DNA from: Echria macrotheca
Taxonomy: Eukaryota > Ascomycota > Sordariomycetes > Sordariales > Schizotheciaceae
Direction of reading: 5' to 3'
DNA: 64,000 bases
Assembly (NCBI GenBank): GCA_030411725.1
Contig: MU839842.1
Location: forward strand, 1-64,000
In this document: positions 26,392-38,125 of the stretch, one piece after another
Layout: each line of letters begins with the position of its first letter
How positions within the stretch are numbered: the stretch's first letter is position 1
The notes under the pieces: generated by a model
The model's input: the letters and a program-made list of their open reading frames with translations, nothing else
Databases searched by the model: none
What the model was told of the DNA's origin: nothing
Program-made: the position numbers and the translations under genes

Positions 26392-26596
26392 CAGGGTTGG
26401 CAAATTAGTCAGTAGTCATTAGTCAAACACTAACTAGACTAGAGTAATTAATAGTCAGCGCTATGACTAAACTATAGTAGTCAGTAGTCAAAGTAATAAC
26501 TAAACTATAGTAGTTAGTAGTTAAATTACTAACTACTATAGTCTGATTACTGACTACTATAGTCTAACTACTAACTACTATAGTCTAACTACTAAC
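26392..26596 (-). mobile_element. Family A terminal block
   Basis: CAGGGTTGGCAAATTAGTCA opens a run of GTAGTC/CTACTA motifs ending about 26596. The rest of this copy is not contiguous. A family A arm that could be its other end appears at 29970-30114. Confidence 0.65.
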
Positions 26597-27805
26597 GTAT
26601 TCAATTGTTTTCTTGCCTTGACCGTCTTCTTAACCAGTTCGGGAATAGCTTTCCCGCTACAAAAAAGAAAGTTTAACCCAAGTAACAAACTACAATAATA
26701 ATAATACCAGAAATTTTCCTTCTTCCTTCTTTTCTTACAATTAAAATTAGTAGCTTCCAAGTTATTAATTAATACCACTTTTACCTCATTTAAATCGTTT
26801 AATTTCGTTAAAACACTTATTTTCTCGCTAAGTTTTAATAAAATCCCTAACCGTTTTTACCATATAGCCCCCCTTATATAATATAACCTAGTTTACTTAA
26901 AATACGGCTTATACAATAGCTAACCGTTTTAAAAAGGTTTTAACTAGTTAAATGGTTATAATTAAACGCTGGCTAATTTATTAGCCTAATTTAACTTACA
27001 AAAAACAAATTTAATTAACTAAAAAGGTTATTAAAAATAAGGGCATTCTATTACAATAACCGCCCACCTATATAAAGTTAATAAAAATACTTTTTAAGCC
27101 CAAATAATAATAAACCCCTTTTTTACAAATAGAAAAAGCCCCTATATCAATTAACCCCAGCGAAAAAAGATTTTATCGTTTAAGCTACTTACTAGCTTAA
27201 TATATAAAAATAGCTTTTATTAATTAAATTAATTAATTAATTTACAATTATAATCCTTAAGGCAAAGGGCAACTAAAAGCTTATAGGTATTAATTAGTAT
27301 AAGAGATTTTTTAATATTATCTTAAGCTATAAACCTACTACTTTTACGTAATAAATTAAAATTACCGTAATATTCTTAATTAAAAAACCGTATAGTATTA
27401 ATATAACTTCTTTAATATTATAAAGCTAGTTAATTTTATTAACAATAATAATATCTATAATATAAATAAAAAGGGTTATATAAAGGGTATTAGTAATTAT
27501 ACGGTTATAATTACTTTTTAAGCTAAAATCGAAACGTTTAGTATATAATTTAAAAACTGGAAATAGGTTTTTATTATCAAATATATTTTATTAATAATTT
27601 CCTTTTACCTTTTTTATAATTTTCTAAGATATTTTATAGTAATTATAAATTAACGAGACTATCGATAAAACAATTACTATTAAAGTATTACTAAATAATT
27701 GGACTAATTATAAAATAGCTTTTAAGTAGTCTAAGTATTTTAATCGTTATACGTACCATTGGACCTAAAACAACTACAAAATAATAATTTTAAATAGTTA
27801 TAATA
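26597..27805. other. Unidentified RIP-degraded sequence, possibly a transposase relic
   Basis: This 1.2 kb is AT-rich with no intact gene. A minus-strand frame at 26778-26578 (66 codons, Lys-rich) and fragments upstream of it (about 26950-26780) are less random than their surroundings and could be the decayed end of a coding region. No family-specific motif was found. Confidence 0.4.
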
Positions 27806-27813
27806 GTTATATA

Positions 27814-28020
27814 CAGGGTTGGGACATTAGTCCTTAGTCATTAGTCCGGTAGTCCGGACTACTGTAGTCCAGTAGTCAGAATCACGGCTGTGACTAGACT
27901 CCCGGACTAATAGTCCGGGCCGTGACTAGACTACTGGACTAGTAGTCCGGGCTGTGACTAGACTACTGTGACTAGTAGTCCGGACTAATAACTAGTAGTC
28001 CGGACTAAATCCCAACCCTG
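27814..28020 (+). mobile_element. 207-bp family B MITE, perfect 8-bp TSD
   Basis: CAGGGTTGGGACATTAGTCC opens the copy and CTAAATCCCAACCCTG closes it. Nothing lies between except GTAGTCC/GGACTAC motifs. The TSD GTTATATA is perfect (27806-27813 and 28021-28028). It is an internally deleted derivative that kept only the terminal and subterminal repeats. It is much less C-to-T mutated than its neighbours. Confidence 0.9.
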
Positions 28021-28028
28021 GTTATATA

Positions 28029-28425
28029 TCTTTCGAATTTATTTTTTTTACTGTAAAAAACAAAATTCCCTATATAAAACTTTAACCCCTTTCAAAATTA
28101 TACCCAAAAAGATATATCCTGCATATTACGATATTGTAACTAATCGACCATTATTACAACTACTACAATTTTTTACCTACGTATACTTGTGTAACGTTAT
28201 TACTATTATAGCAGTAATTGTAGTAGAAATAGTGGATTTAAACGATTTTGGCCTGTTACGGTAGGAAGTACTAGCAGCAGTTATAGGGTGGTTTAATTAA
28301 CTCGACCTTGCTGCGAGGCGCTTCGCTAAAGGTAGGGCGAAATCTAATATGTTAGATATATTACAGTAGAAAGAGACTTTTTTTATAATAAAACAAGCCC
28401 TCTTTAAAATATAATTAATTTATTA
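28029..28425. other. Unassigned segment with a GC-richer core
   Basis: The core at about 28240-28365 (for example CTCGACCTTGCTGCGAGGCG) is less mutated than its surroundings and unlike the hAT families. It may be part of another retrotransposon, but no ends or motifs could be defined. Confidence 0.4.
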
Positions 28426-28433
28426 AATATAGG

Positions 28434-29766
28434 TAAGGTTGTTAATTAGTCAGATTATTATAGTTAGTAGTTAGATTACTAACTACTTTAGTTTAGTTAT
28501 TACCTTAACTACGACTATTATAGTTTAGTTAATATTTTAATTACTAATTAGATTACTTTAACTACTGTAGTTAGTAGTCAGTAGTTTGACTATAGTAGTT
28601 AATATATAAAAATAATTAAAATAATAATTATTTTTAAATAATTATTATTAATTTTTTTAATTAATAATTAGTAGTAGCATGTTAGTGATAATTATTATAA
28701 TTAAAATTCAAGTAGTAAATACGGAATTACTTAAAATACTTACCTCATAAGGCTTATAAGCAGTGAAAAAAACATTAATATTAAAATAATACTTTTAGTA
28801 ATAGGAAAAGGTATAATATTTGAAGATTAGCTAATAGTAATATTTGTAGCTTGCTTATAATATTTTTGGTTATAAGTTATTATACTTACCGGATTGTTAA
28901 ATGGGAATTTAAAATTAATATTTCCACTTTGTCTTAATTATAACTTTTTATATACTTCGATTTTCAATTCTATCTTAAAATTCTAAATTAACTTAAAGGC
29001 TCAAAGTAAGTTATATATATAATAGAAATTATATATTTCTATTAAAAGGTAAAAATACAGTTATTTATTACTACGGTAACGGGTATTAAGGGTAAAAAAT
29101 AGTAAAAACCATACTTTTGATTAGTAAACTACTGAAAAGTAAAAATATTTTTACGTTGCGTTAAATATGATAATACTAGTTATGTATAATTGTTCTTAAT
29201 TTGAAGTTAATACGTTTATTAGCCTTTAAAAAATTATTAGAAATTAATATTTCTATTTTACTTTAATTGCAACCTTTTGGATTTATAAATTTTAAAATCT
29301 ACCTTAAAGATATTATATAATAATATAAAGTTAACTTTAAGCTAAGATATACCGTATTTTAACTGTACCAAATACATTTTTAGGGTTACTTAATTAAAAG
29401 GGAAAAGTTGGTAAATTTGAAGTTTACGCTATAACGTATTTATATTTTAAGGTAAATGTTATTACAAGTTAATAATTTTAATAATTACTTATGCTTTTAC
29501 TATTAATAAATATATTGTTACCCTTTATATATTATATTTTATATTTTTATTATTATAAATACTTAAATTTAGTAGGGTTTAATTATTTTGTAATTAAAAA
29601 TAATATATTATATTTAACTAGTAGTTAGACTATAGTAATTTAGTTAACCTTTTAACTATTAACTACCGTAGTCTAATTACTATATTAACTACTAACTACT
29701 ATAGTTTAATTAGTACCTTAACTAATAACTACTAACTAATAACTACTAACTAATTTACCAATTCTG
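28434..29766 (+). mobile_element. Family A hAT-like element, heavily RIP-mutated
   Basis: Its termini are degraded to TAAGGTTGTTAATTAGTCAG and TTTACCAATTCTG. The perfect 8-bp TSD AATATAGG (28426-28433 and 29767-29774) proves the ends. It is about 1.33 kb, with GTAGTT/AACTAC arrays that are C-to-T versions of the GTAGTC arrays. Confidence 0.85.
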
Positions 29767-29778
29767 AATATAGGTAAT

Positions 29779-29969
29779 TGTTAGGGTATAACTTTAATAA
29801 ATGCAGGGGTTTAAGTAAGTAGTAGTATTCGACTAGAATAAAAAGCGTAAAAAGGAAAGGAAATAGGTAAAGCCTGGATCCTAGAGCTAAACTAATGGTA
29901 GTGTGCGGTATAGGGCGCACAGACCACCTAGAGCCCTAAGGGGGTTATGGACCGGCCGGGGCTGTAATA
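29779..29969 (+). mobile_element. Solo LTR, 191 bp, 5-bp TSD
   Basis: It starts TGTTAGGGTATAAC and ends CTGTAATA (degraded TAACA). It is flanked by GTAAT at 29774-29778 and 29970-29974. A related sequence lies at 34740-34932. No internal retrotransposon region adjoins it, so it is a solo LTR left by recombination between the two LTRs. Confidence 0.75.
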
Positions 29970-30480
29970 GTAATTAAATATTTAACCCCTTAATTTAAAG
30001 TATAATAATTATTACTTATATACTACTACTAAACCTTAATTAAAAAGCGATTACTAATAATTATTTAAAACAATTATTATTTTAGTATTTTTACCTACTA
30101 ACTACTGTAATTAGCAGGGTTAAAACGTTAGTCCTTAGTTATTAATCCAATAGTCCGAACTACTATAATCTAATAATTAAAATTACAACCGTAACTAAAC
30201 TACTTGGATTAATAGCCTAAGGGGTAACTAAACTACTAGACTAGTCGTCCAGGGGGTAACTAAACTACTATAATTAGTAATCCGGACTACTAAACTATTA
30301 CGAAAATTAAATTTTATATTAAATTTAGTAATATTAAAGCAGTTTTCGTAGAAAACTAAGCTTTTTACCCTAATACTATTAATTTTCTAAAATAAATTTA
30401 AGGCTTATAAAAAGGCTTATAACCCTTAATTCAACTTATAAGTTATTGTAATATAATTACGTAAGCTAAATTTTAAATTA

Positions 30481-31251
30481 GAGACTTGCTAGACCTGTAT
30501 AGCCCCTACTTTTTCAAGCTGTCAGTTGCCAGATACCTGCCACCTGCCCCGCTACCTACTACCCTATCCATTACACTACCTGCTATACTATTTATGTAGA
30601 AAATAATATTTTAAATATTTGGATAGGATATTAAATAATTTTAAAGAAAGTAAAGTAATTTTTAATCTAATATAACGTTTTATAAAAGTTTTGAAAATAG
30701 TAAATAAATATAATTATGTTTTTTATGCTTATAATTTAAATTAAGCTATTTTAAAATAAGTTGCCAAATTATACCTTTTATTTACTCTACGGTTATTAAG
30801 TTCATAGTTTAAATCTCTATATAATTTCCCTAAAAATGTATTGTTTAATTTAAATAGTAGTAAAAAAATAAAAATAAACTTATAAATATTTTAATAAAAT
30901 CTTAAATATGTTTTAAAGTATAATAAACTTTAGTTTTAATAAATTACTTGCTATCTACTACTATTAATTTTAAATTTACGCTTTTATAAAGTAATAAATT
31001 ATTTGTATTAAATATATAATAATTTTTATTTATTTATAAATAAATAAAACGTGCTATCTATTAATTGAGATATAATTAAATACGTAATGAAATATGGATT
31101 TACGGATTTATATTATTACTTTTCTATTTGCCTACAGCGGGCTGCGACAGCTGCTGAGGGGTGTAGGCAGGTACTGGCAGGTAGTAACCTGAAAAAAGTG
31201 GGGGCTATGCAGGAATAAGGGAAAGCCAGCTATATAAATCTAGCAAATCTC
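30481..31251. mobile_element. 771-bp non-autonomous hAT-like element (third family)
   Basis: The ends are GAGACTTGCTAGACCTGTAT and, inverted, GAGATTTGCTAGATTTATAT. This is an imperfect TIR of about 23 bp in which every difference is a C/T transition. An 8-bp TSD, TTAAATTA, flanks it perfectly (30473-30480 and 31252-31259). Subterminal parts are GC-richer (Pro/Gly-like CCTGCC tracts at 30520-30590 and 31135-31200); the middle is AT-rich and non-coding. Confidence 0.82.
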
Positions 31252-31920
31252 TTAAATTAATAATGTAAAATCTACTTTTCCAAAAAAAAGTTATAATTAG
31301 GTTAAAATAATAACTTTAGGATTTTTCTCGATAAAAATATTTTTTACCCTATTTTTATATTATTTTTAAATAAACTTTAGTATTAGGAGGTAAGGTATAT
31401 TACCTTACATACTACCTAAAAGCTATTTTAAGTTAATTAAGTAAACTAAATCTTTAATTAGTAATTTAAAATCTAGTTATATACAAAGATATAATTCGAT
31501 CGAAATAAGAACTTAAAATTTGAATCGATTCCAATAAATCCAATAGCGATAGTCACTAAAAGTAAAAAATACTAACTAGAAAATAACATTATACTAAACT
31601 AATAAGCTATTTCAAATATATTTTTTACCAAGCTAATATTGTTATATTTCCAATTTAACGCGTTTTGCGATTAAGAAAACAAATAATTTAATAAAATTTA
31701 TAAGCTAGAAGACGTATTATACCTAATAAATGTATTATTACCTTTTTTAGCTAATAATAAAAGAATATATAGCTTATATTAATAATAATAATTAAAATAA
31801 TTAATTAATTAGCCTAATAAAGTAATTAAACGTTAAAAATACTATATCAAAAGGTGGATTACTAATGTAGATTAGTAACTATAGTAGTTAAAGTATTTAA
31901 ACTATTAGTCCGGGGGGTAA

Positions 31921-32960
31921 TAAAATAAAATAAAATGGAATTTTAGCGTTTACTTAACTATTGGTATAAGCTTAACCGGTACGGCTAATTAAACGTTCCT
32001 GCGATAGCGGTTAGGAAAGTTTGCTAATTTAAGGAAAGAAAAGGGAACTTATTTATATAAAATTTACTATACCCCTAGCTATTTAAGTTAATAGTACTAC
32101 CTAAACCCGTATTACGCTTAAAGGTAGACTTTTATTACGGGATTTTTAAAAACTATACGATAACTATTACGTACGGCTTTTTAAAATCTTATTAAAAACT
32201 CCTTTTATATCGATAAAGGAAAAGAAAGGTTTAAAAACTAAGGCGGCCCCTTTTATACTATTAGTACCTTTTATTAAAAAGGTATAGTATAAGCCTAGGT
32301 TAGTATTATAAAGGCGTTAATATTTAGTTAAGGTTTAGTAGGATAATATAAAGGTATTTAATTTACTTCCTTATTTAGTTTAACTTTAAGTTTAAAACTT
32401 TTACGATATTAAATTAAAAAAGTATATAAATACTTTACGCTTAGCGGGTAATAAGGGGCTTAATACTATAATTAATTTATTAATAGGGGAGGTAAGGTTT
32501 ATTAGTTAGAGGGGTTGGAAGGGGGGTGGGGGCGGGTTTAAGTAAAGCTTATAAACGGAGCTTATAGGGATATTTAATATATTTAAGGCTACTTTAAAGG
32601 GGGGGATTATTATTATTTGTCTTAAATTGTAGGAAGCCGAAGGCTTTTACCCTTAAGGGGTAAGCGGTCCCTTTTCAGGGGGGGATTATTAGTAAATAAG
32701 ATTAAATACTTATAATAAGTTTATAAAATTAGTTAAAACGGTTTTAGTAAACCCCCTTAACCCTTTTAATGTTTTGCTGTTTAAGCTTACGCTTAATTAA
32801 GTAGTAAAAGGTTATATAGGTAAGGTAAATATATTAGTTAAGCGGGTATTTTGGCTTTGCGGGCTAGAGTATTTATATAATTAGGTATATGGTAAAGTGT
32901 CCCTATTTACGAGGGTTCCCGTATATATAGTATAAGTAAGCTTCGGAGGGGTAGTTAAAC
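31921..32960. other. Foreign segment inside the family B element, probable retrotransposon relic
   Basis: The sequence here does not match any family B copy. It is a degraded segment of about 1 kb with a G-rich stretch (about 32505-32535) and no open frame. It contains the truncated LINE fragment at 32613-32677. No ends could be fixed. Confidence 0.45.
32613..32677 (-). mobile_element. 65-bp 5'-truncated LINE-like fragment, 14-bp TSD
   Basis: The minus strand reads the same 3' end as the element at 8207-10714: the CCCCTTAAGGG and AAGCCTTCGGCTT hairpins, then TTTAAGACAAATAA. Perfect 14-bp duplications GGGGGGGATTATTA flank it at 32599-32612 and 32678-32691. Extreme 5' truncation with a long TSD is typical of LINE insertions. 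Confidence 0.8.
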
Positions 32961-33115
32961 CGGTAATTAAATTACTAGATTAGTAATTTAAGTAGTAACT
33001 AGATTATTTGGACTAGTAATCTAAAGAGTAATTAAACTACTGTAACTAGTAGTTTAGATTACTAATTATTAATCCAGACTAAATCCCAACTTTATATATT
33101 TATAATATAAAAAAG

Positions 33116-34541
33116 TAGGGTTGGTAAATTAATTAGTAGTTATTAGTTAGTAGTTACTAATTATAGTAGTTAGTAGTTATTAATTAAGGTATTAACTAGA
33201 TTATAGTAGTTAGTACTTAGGGTATTAACTAAACTACGGTAGTTAGTAATCAGAGTAGTAACTAGATTATAGTAGTTAGTAGTCAAACTACTAACTACTG
33301 TAGTCTAACTACTAGTTAAATATAATATATTATTTTTACTCGCAAAATAATTAAAAGCCTATTATACTATAGATTTAAATACTTCTTTATAGTAATAATA
33401 ATACAAAATATAATATATAAAAGGTAGTAATATATTTCTTATTAATTAACGAAAAGAGCATAAGTAATCGTAATTTAAATACTTTTTAGCGTAAAATTAT
33501 TTTTTATTAGCCTTTACGTTATAATTAATTAATAGTACAAGCATATACCATATACTTATAAAACTATATACCTTATCTATAAGTTAAGTATATATTATTA
33601 TATAAGCTAAACTTTAAAAATAGAATTTAAAATCTACAAGTACGAAAAGTCGCAATTAAAGTTAAACAACGATATCGATTTCAAATAGGCTTTTAAAATG
33701 CTAATAAGCGTATCAACTTTAAATAAAAAGCAGTTATATTTAATTAGCACTATTATATTCTATTTAATATAAAGATGTAATTACTTTTAGTAGGTTTACT
33801 AGGAAAAATTACGATTCTAACTATTTTTTACTCTTAATTCCAGTAAGGGTAGTAATTAATAAGTATTCTTTAAACTTATAATAAAAATAAATATATATTA
33901 TCTATTATATCTACAAGTTACTTAAAACTTTTACACTAATCTTTAATTTCAAGAAATAATTGAAAATCTAGGTACAAAAAACGTTGCAATTAGGTCAAAG
34001 TAAAAATACTAATTTCAAATACCCTTTTAAAAATTCACTAAGCGTATTAACTTATAATTAAAAATACTTATAAGTAAGCTATAAATATTACTATTAACTA
34101 ATATAAAAATACTTTACTTTTTTTATATAATTTAAATTGTTATTTAACTATTTAATACTTTTTTACTAGGAATAAACTGCTCAAAAAAGTAGTAAAAAAG
34201 CGACTTTATACATTAATTATATAATTAAATTATTAAAAATAGTTAATTTAATACTTAATCTTTTAATTTAAATTAGAATAATTATTAGTACTTATATACT
34301 ATTACTAAACATTAATTGTAAAGCGATTACTAATAAGTATTTAAAGTACTTATTATTTTTATTAATTTTATCTACTAACTACAGTAGTTATAATAGTTTA
34401 GTTAGTAGTTAAGGTACTAACTAGTAGTTATAGTTAAGGCAGTAACTAAACTACAATAGTTAGTAGTTAGGGCAGTAACTAAATTACTATAGTTAGTAGT
34501 CTAACTACTAACTATAGTAGTTTAACTAATTACCAACCCTA
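33116..34541 (-). mobile_element. Family A hAT-like element, TSD scarred by RIP
   Basis: It starts TAGGGTTGGTAAATTAATTA and ends CTAATTACCAACCCTA, mutated CAGGG/CCCTG ends. Flanking octamers TAAAAAAG (33108-33115) and TAGAGAAG (34542-34549) differ only by two G-to-A changes. Removing it joins two parts of a family B interior. The inner arrays are GTAGTT/AACTAC. Confidence 0.8.
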
Positions 34542-34739
34542 TAGAGAAGGAATAAATAAGTAAAAAGTAGCAAATTTACTTATAAATACAGAAAACGTAG
34601 TAGAAAGTAGCAAAGGTAAACGTAATAACTATATTATTAATTTTTATACTAAGTCCCAACCCTGGTTTATACTATCAATTACTTTTAACAAGCGTAAAAA
34701 CAAAATAAATGGTAAAACGAAATTTCTAATACTTTTTTA

Positions 34740-34932
34740 TATTAGAATTTAACTTTAATAAATATAAAGATCTAAATAAATAGTAGTATTTAACTAAAAT
34801 AAAAAATGTAAAGAGGAAAGGAAACAGGTTAAACTTAAATCCTAAACCTAAACTAAAAGAGTAATATACGGTATAAGGCGTACAAACCACCTTGGGCCCT
34901 ATATAGGTTATAAACCAGCTGGGGCCGTAACA
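34740..34932 (+). repeat. Second copy of the 191-bp LTR
   Basis: It aligns with 29779-29969 over its whole length, with mostly C/T and G/A differences, and ends CCGTAACA. No TSD was found. Confidence 0.65.
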
Positions 34933-35257
34933 GAAATCCAGTTACGTAAAAGTTACAATTAGGTTAAAATAATAACTATAGTTCTTAACTACTTTTATTA
35001 AATCAAGGAATTATAATATTATATAATAATAGTTCTTATTTCTCAAGTAATAGCACAATTAAATAGGAGGTAATTTTAAACTTATATTTTTCCAGCTAAT
35101 TTTATAATTATCATCCTTTTAGGGTTTTTTCAATACAAAAGGTATTATACATTACTATATATACTATCCAAAAGGTATTTCAAATTAAGTAAGTAAAGTA
35201 GATTCTTAATTCACAATTTAAAATCCAGTTGTTTAAAAAGGTATAATTGCTTCGAAA

Positions 35258-36542
35258 CAGGGTTGAAAAATTAGTTTTTAGTTATTAGTCCGGTAGTCCG
35301 GACTACTGGACTACTTAAAAAATACGTTATTTTAATTTTTAATTTTTAATTTAATAGGGTTTTTTTTCCAAGTTTCTTTCCAACGAAAAAGGCTCTTTAT
35401 ACACTGCTTCTATAAACCCAAACTATTTACTATAATCCTATAAGGTAATTAAAATAGATTCAAAGCCTATAGTAAAACTTATAGCTATATATCTAGCTTA
35501 TAAGTTACTATAATGTAATTACGTAAATTACAGCTTTACTTAATAATTAGAAATCCACTTGCGCAAAAAGTTATAATTGGGTTAAAATAATAACTTCGGT
35601 TTTAAATTACTTTTATTAAATCCAGAAATTATAATATAATAAAACGAAAGTTATTACTTACTAAATGATATTATAATATAATAGCAACATATTTTACATT
35701 TATATTATTCCATACCAATCTCGTAATAATTATCTTTTTAGAGTTTTTATCACTAAAAAGCAACTTTTCTCATCATTTCCTTACTCTTTTTAAATAAAGT
35801 CTTGCTTTAAGAGGTATAATATACTACCCTATATATTACCTAAAAGCTATTTTAACTTAATTAAGTAAACCCGATTTTTAATTGACGATTTAAAATCTAG
35901 TTATATAAGAAGTTGTAATTAGCTCGAACTCAAAATTGTATATTTTAATCAATTATAATAAATCCAATAACTATAGTAGCTAAAAATATAAAATACCATA
36001 CAGAAGATAACATTATACTAAGTTAATAAGCTATTTTAAATATATATTTTACTAGGCCAATTTCGTAGTATTTTCAGTTCAAGCGGTTTCGCACTGTAAA
36101 AAGCAAAAAAATATAATAAATTACAAATTAGAAAACTAATTATAAGTAAATAAAAAATGGAAAATAGTAAATAAACAGCAATATTAGTAATTATTAGTAA
36201 TTATTGCGTTATTATCTCTTTATATTTTTAATATAGAAATGAAAATAAGTACGAAGTTGTAAATTTGCTTATAAATATAGACAAACCGTAGAAAGTAGTA
36301 AATATAAGCTTAATAAATGGATTCTTACCTTTATTAATTTATATTAATATAGATAAACCGTAAAAAGTAGCAAATATAAGCTTAATAAATAAATTCTTAC
36401 CTTTATCAATTTATATTAATATAGTATACTACCTTAATTAGTAATAATAATTAAACTAATTAATTAATAAGGCTTATATAGTAATTAAAATTAAAAATAC
36501 TATATTAAAGGGTAGACTATTAATCCGGACTAAATCCCAACC
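35258..36542 (+). mobile_element. Family B hAT-like element
   Basis: It starts CAGGGTTGAAAAATTAGTTT with GTAGTCCGGACTAC motifs close behind, and ends CTAAATCCCAACC. The last bases of the right end are lost. It is inserted in the interior of another family B copy (about 34933-35257). Within it, a unit containing AAACCGTARAAAGTAG and TTAATAAAT repeats twice (about 36285-36345 and 36355-36420). Confidence 0.65.
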
Positions 36543-36759
36543 GTAGTAATAACTGTCTGACGACAGGATAACGCTTTTCCTCCTCAGTCTTGCCCATTTA
36601 ACTAAGCGTCTAATAGGGGTACACCCCCTTTTTAATCCGTACGTATCCCCTTGAAGATATATTTTTCGCCAAATCCTCAGAAGTCAGCGTTTCGGAGTAT
36701 TAGCAATAGTATAAGAACTATAAAAAAAAGCTTTACAATTTATTAATTACGCTTTTAAG
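36543..36759. other. Short unassigned spacer between family B copies
   Basis: It is moderately GC-richer and less RIP-like than its flanks, with no reading frame or repeat ends recognised. Confidence 0.5.
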
Positions 36760-38117
36760 CAGGGTTAGGATACTAGTCCTTAGTTATTAGTCCAGTAGTC
36801 CGGACTACTATAGTCCAGTAGTCAGAATCACGGCTGTAACTAGATTACCCGGACTACTAGTCCGGGTGGTGACTAGACTACTGGACTAGTAGTCCGGGGA
36901 GTGACTAGACTACCTGGAATAGTAGTCCAGACTACTGGACTACTAGTCCGGACTACCGGACTACTGCGAAAATTAAATATTTAATTATAATACAACCACT
37001 TTTTATATGAAATCAAATATTTTATTATAATACTATAGATATTTCAACATGTATTTAAGGCTTAAAATGAAACTTATAACTACGGATCTAGTATATAAGT
37101 TATCATAATATAGTTACGTAAACTGACTTTTTAACTAATTATTAGAAATGCACTTGTGCAAAAAGTTACAATTGGGTCAAAATAACAACTTTAGTTTTTA
37201 ACTACTTTTGTTAAGTCAAAGAATTATAATATTGTAGAATGAAAACTGCAACTATTTAAGTAATAATACAATATAATAATAGTATATTTTAGATTTATGT
37301 TTTTTAGGCCAATCCGGTAATAATAGTTCTTTTGGGTGAACTTCAGCTAAAAACTTACTTTCCCTTCAATCACGTATTGTTATTAATTAGGCGTTAGTGC
37401 TAATAGGTAGGGTATACTACTATATATATTACCTAAAAACTATTTTAAGTTAATTTGGTAGACTGGATTTTTAATTCACGATTTAAAATCCATTTGTCTT
37501 AAAGAGCGTAATTAGCTCGAAATAAAAACTTTATATTGAAATCGACTTTAGCAAGTCCAATAGATATAATAACGAGAAATAAAAAATACTAAGTAGGAAA
37601 TAACGTTATACTAAGTCAGTAAGCCTCTTTAAATACTTATTTTACTTGGCTGGTTTTACAATATTTCTGTTTCCAGGTATTTTTGCTATTAACCGCGGTC
37701 TTTGTATATTTATAACTTATAATATAAAAGCGGTAAATAAGTAGAAAGTGGCAAATTCACTTATAAATCCAGGAATTACAATAGAAAGTAGGCTATTTTT
37801 ACGTAATAAGTAAATTATTAAGTTATTAGCTAATATTAATATACTATATTACTTATAATAGTAATAAGAATGAATTACTAAGCCTAATAAAGTAATTAAA
37901 AATTAAAAATATTATATTAAGGGGTAGACTACTAGTCCGGACTAGTGACTACAGTAGTCAAGTAGTTGGACTATTAGTCCGGGGGGTGACTAGACTACTG
38001 GACTAGTAGTCCGGCTGGTGACTAGACTACCCGGACTAGTAGTCCGGGGGTTGACTAGACTACTGTGACTAGTAGTCCGGACTACTGACTACTAGTCCGG
38101 ATTAAATCCCAACCCTG
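36760..38117 (+). mobile_element. Family B hAT-like element at the isochore edge, TSD scarred by RIP
   Basis: It starts CAGGGTTAGGATACTAGTCC and ends TTAAATCCCAACCCTG (1358 bp). Flanking octamers CTTTTAAG (36752-36759) and CTCTTAGG (38118-38125) differ by one C/T and one G/A. GTAGTCC/GGACTAC arrays lie at about 36775-36965 and 37925-38100. It is the last transposon before gene-dense DNA. Confidence 0.85.
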
Positions 38118-38125
38118 CTCTTAGG

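Larger units (their letters stand above)
30115..33094 (+). mobile_element. Family B hAT-like element carrying further insertions
   Basis: It starts CAGGGTTAAAACGTTAGTCC, a mutated family B end, and ends CTAAATCCCAACTTTA, a mutated ATCCCAACCCTG. The interior is interrupted by a 771-bp hAT-like element (30481-31251). A foreign segment of about 1 kb follows (about 31921-32960). Its TSD could not be recognised. Confidence 0.6.
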
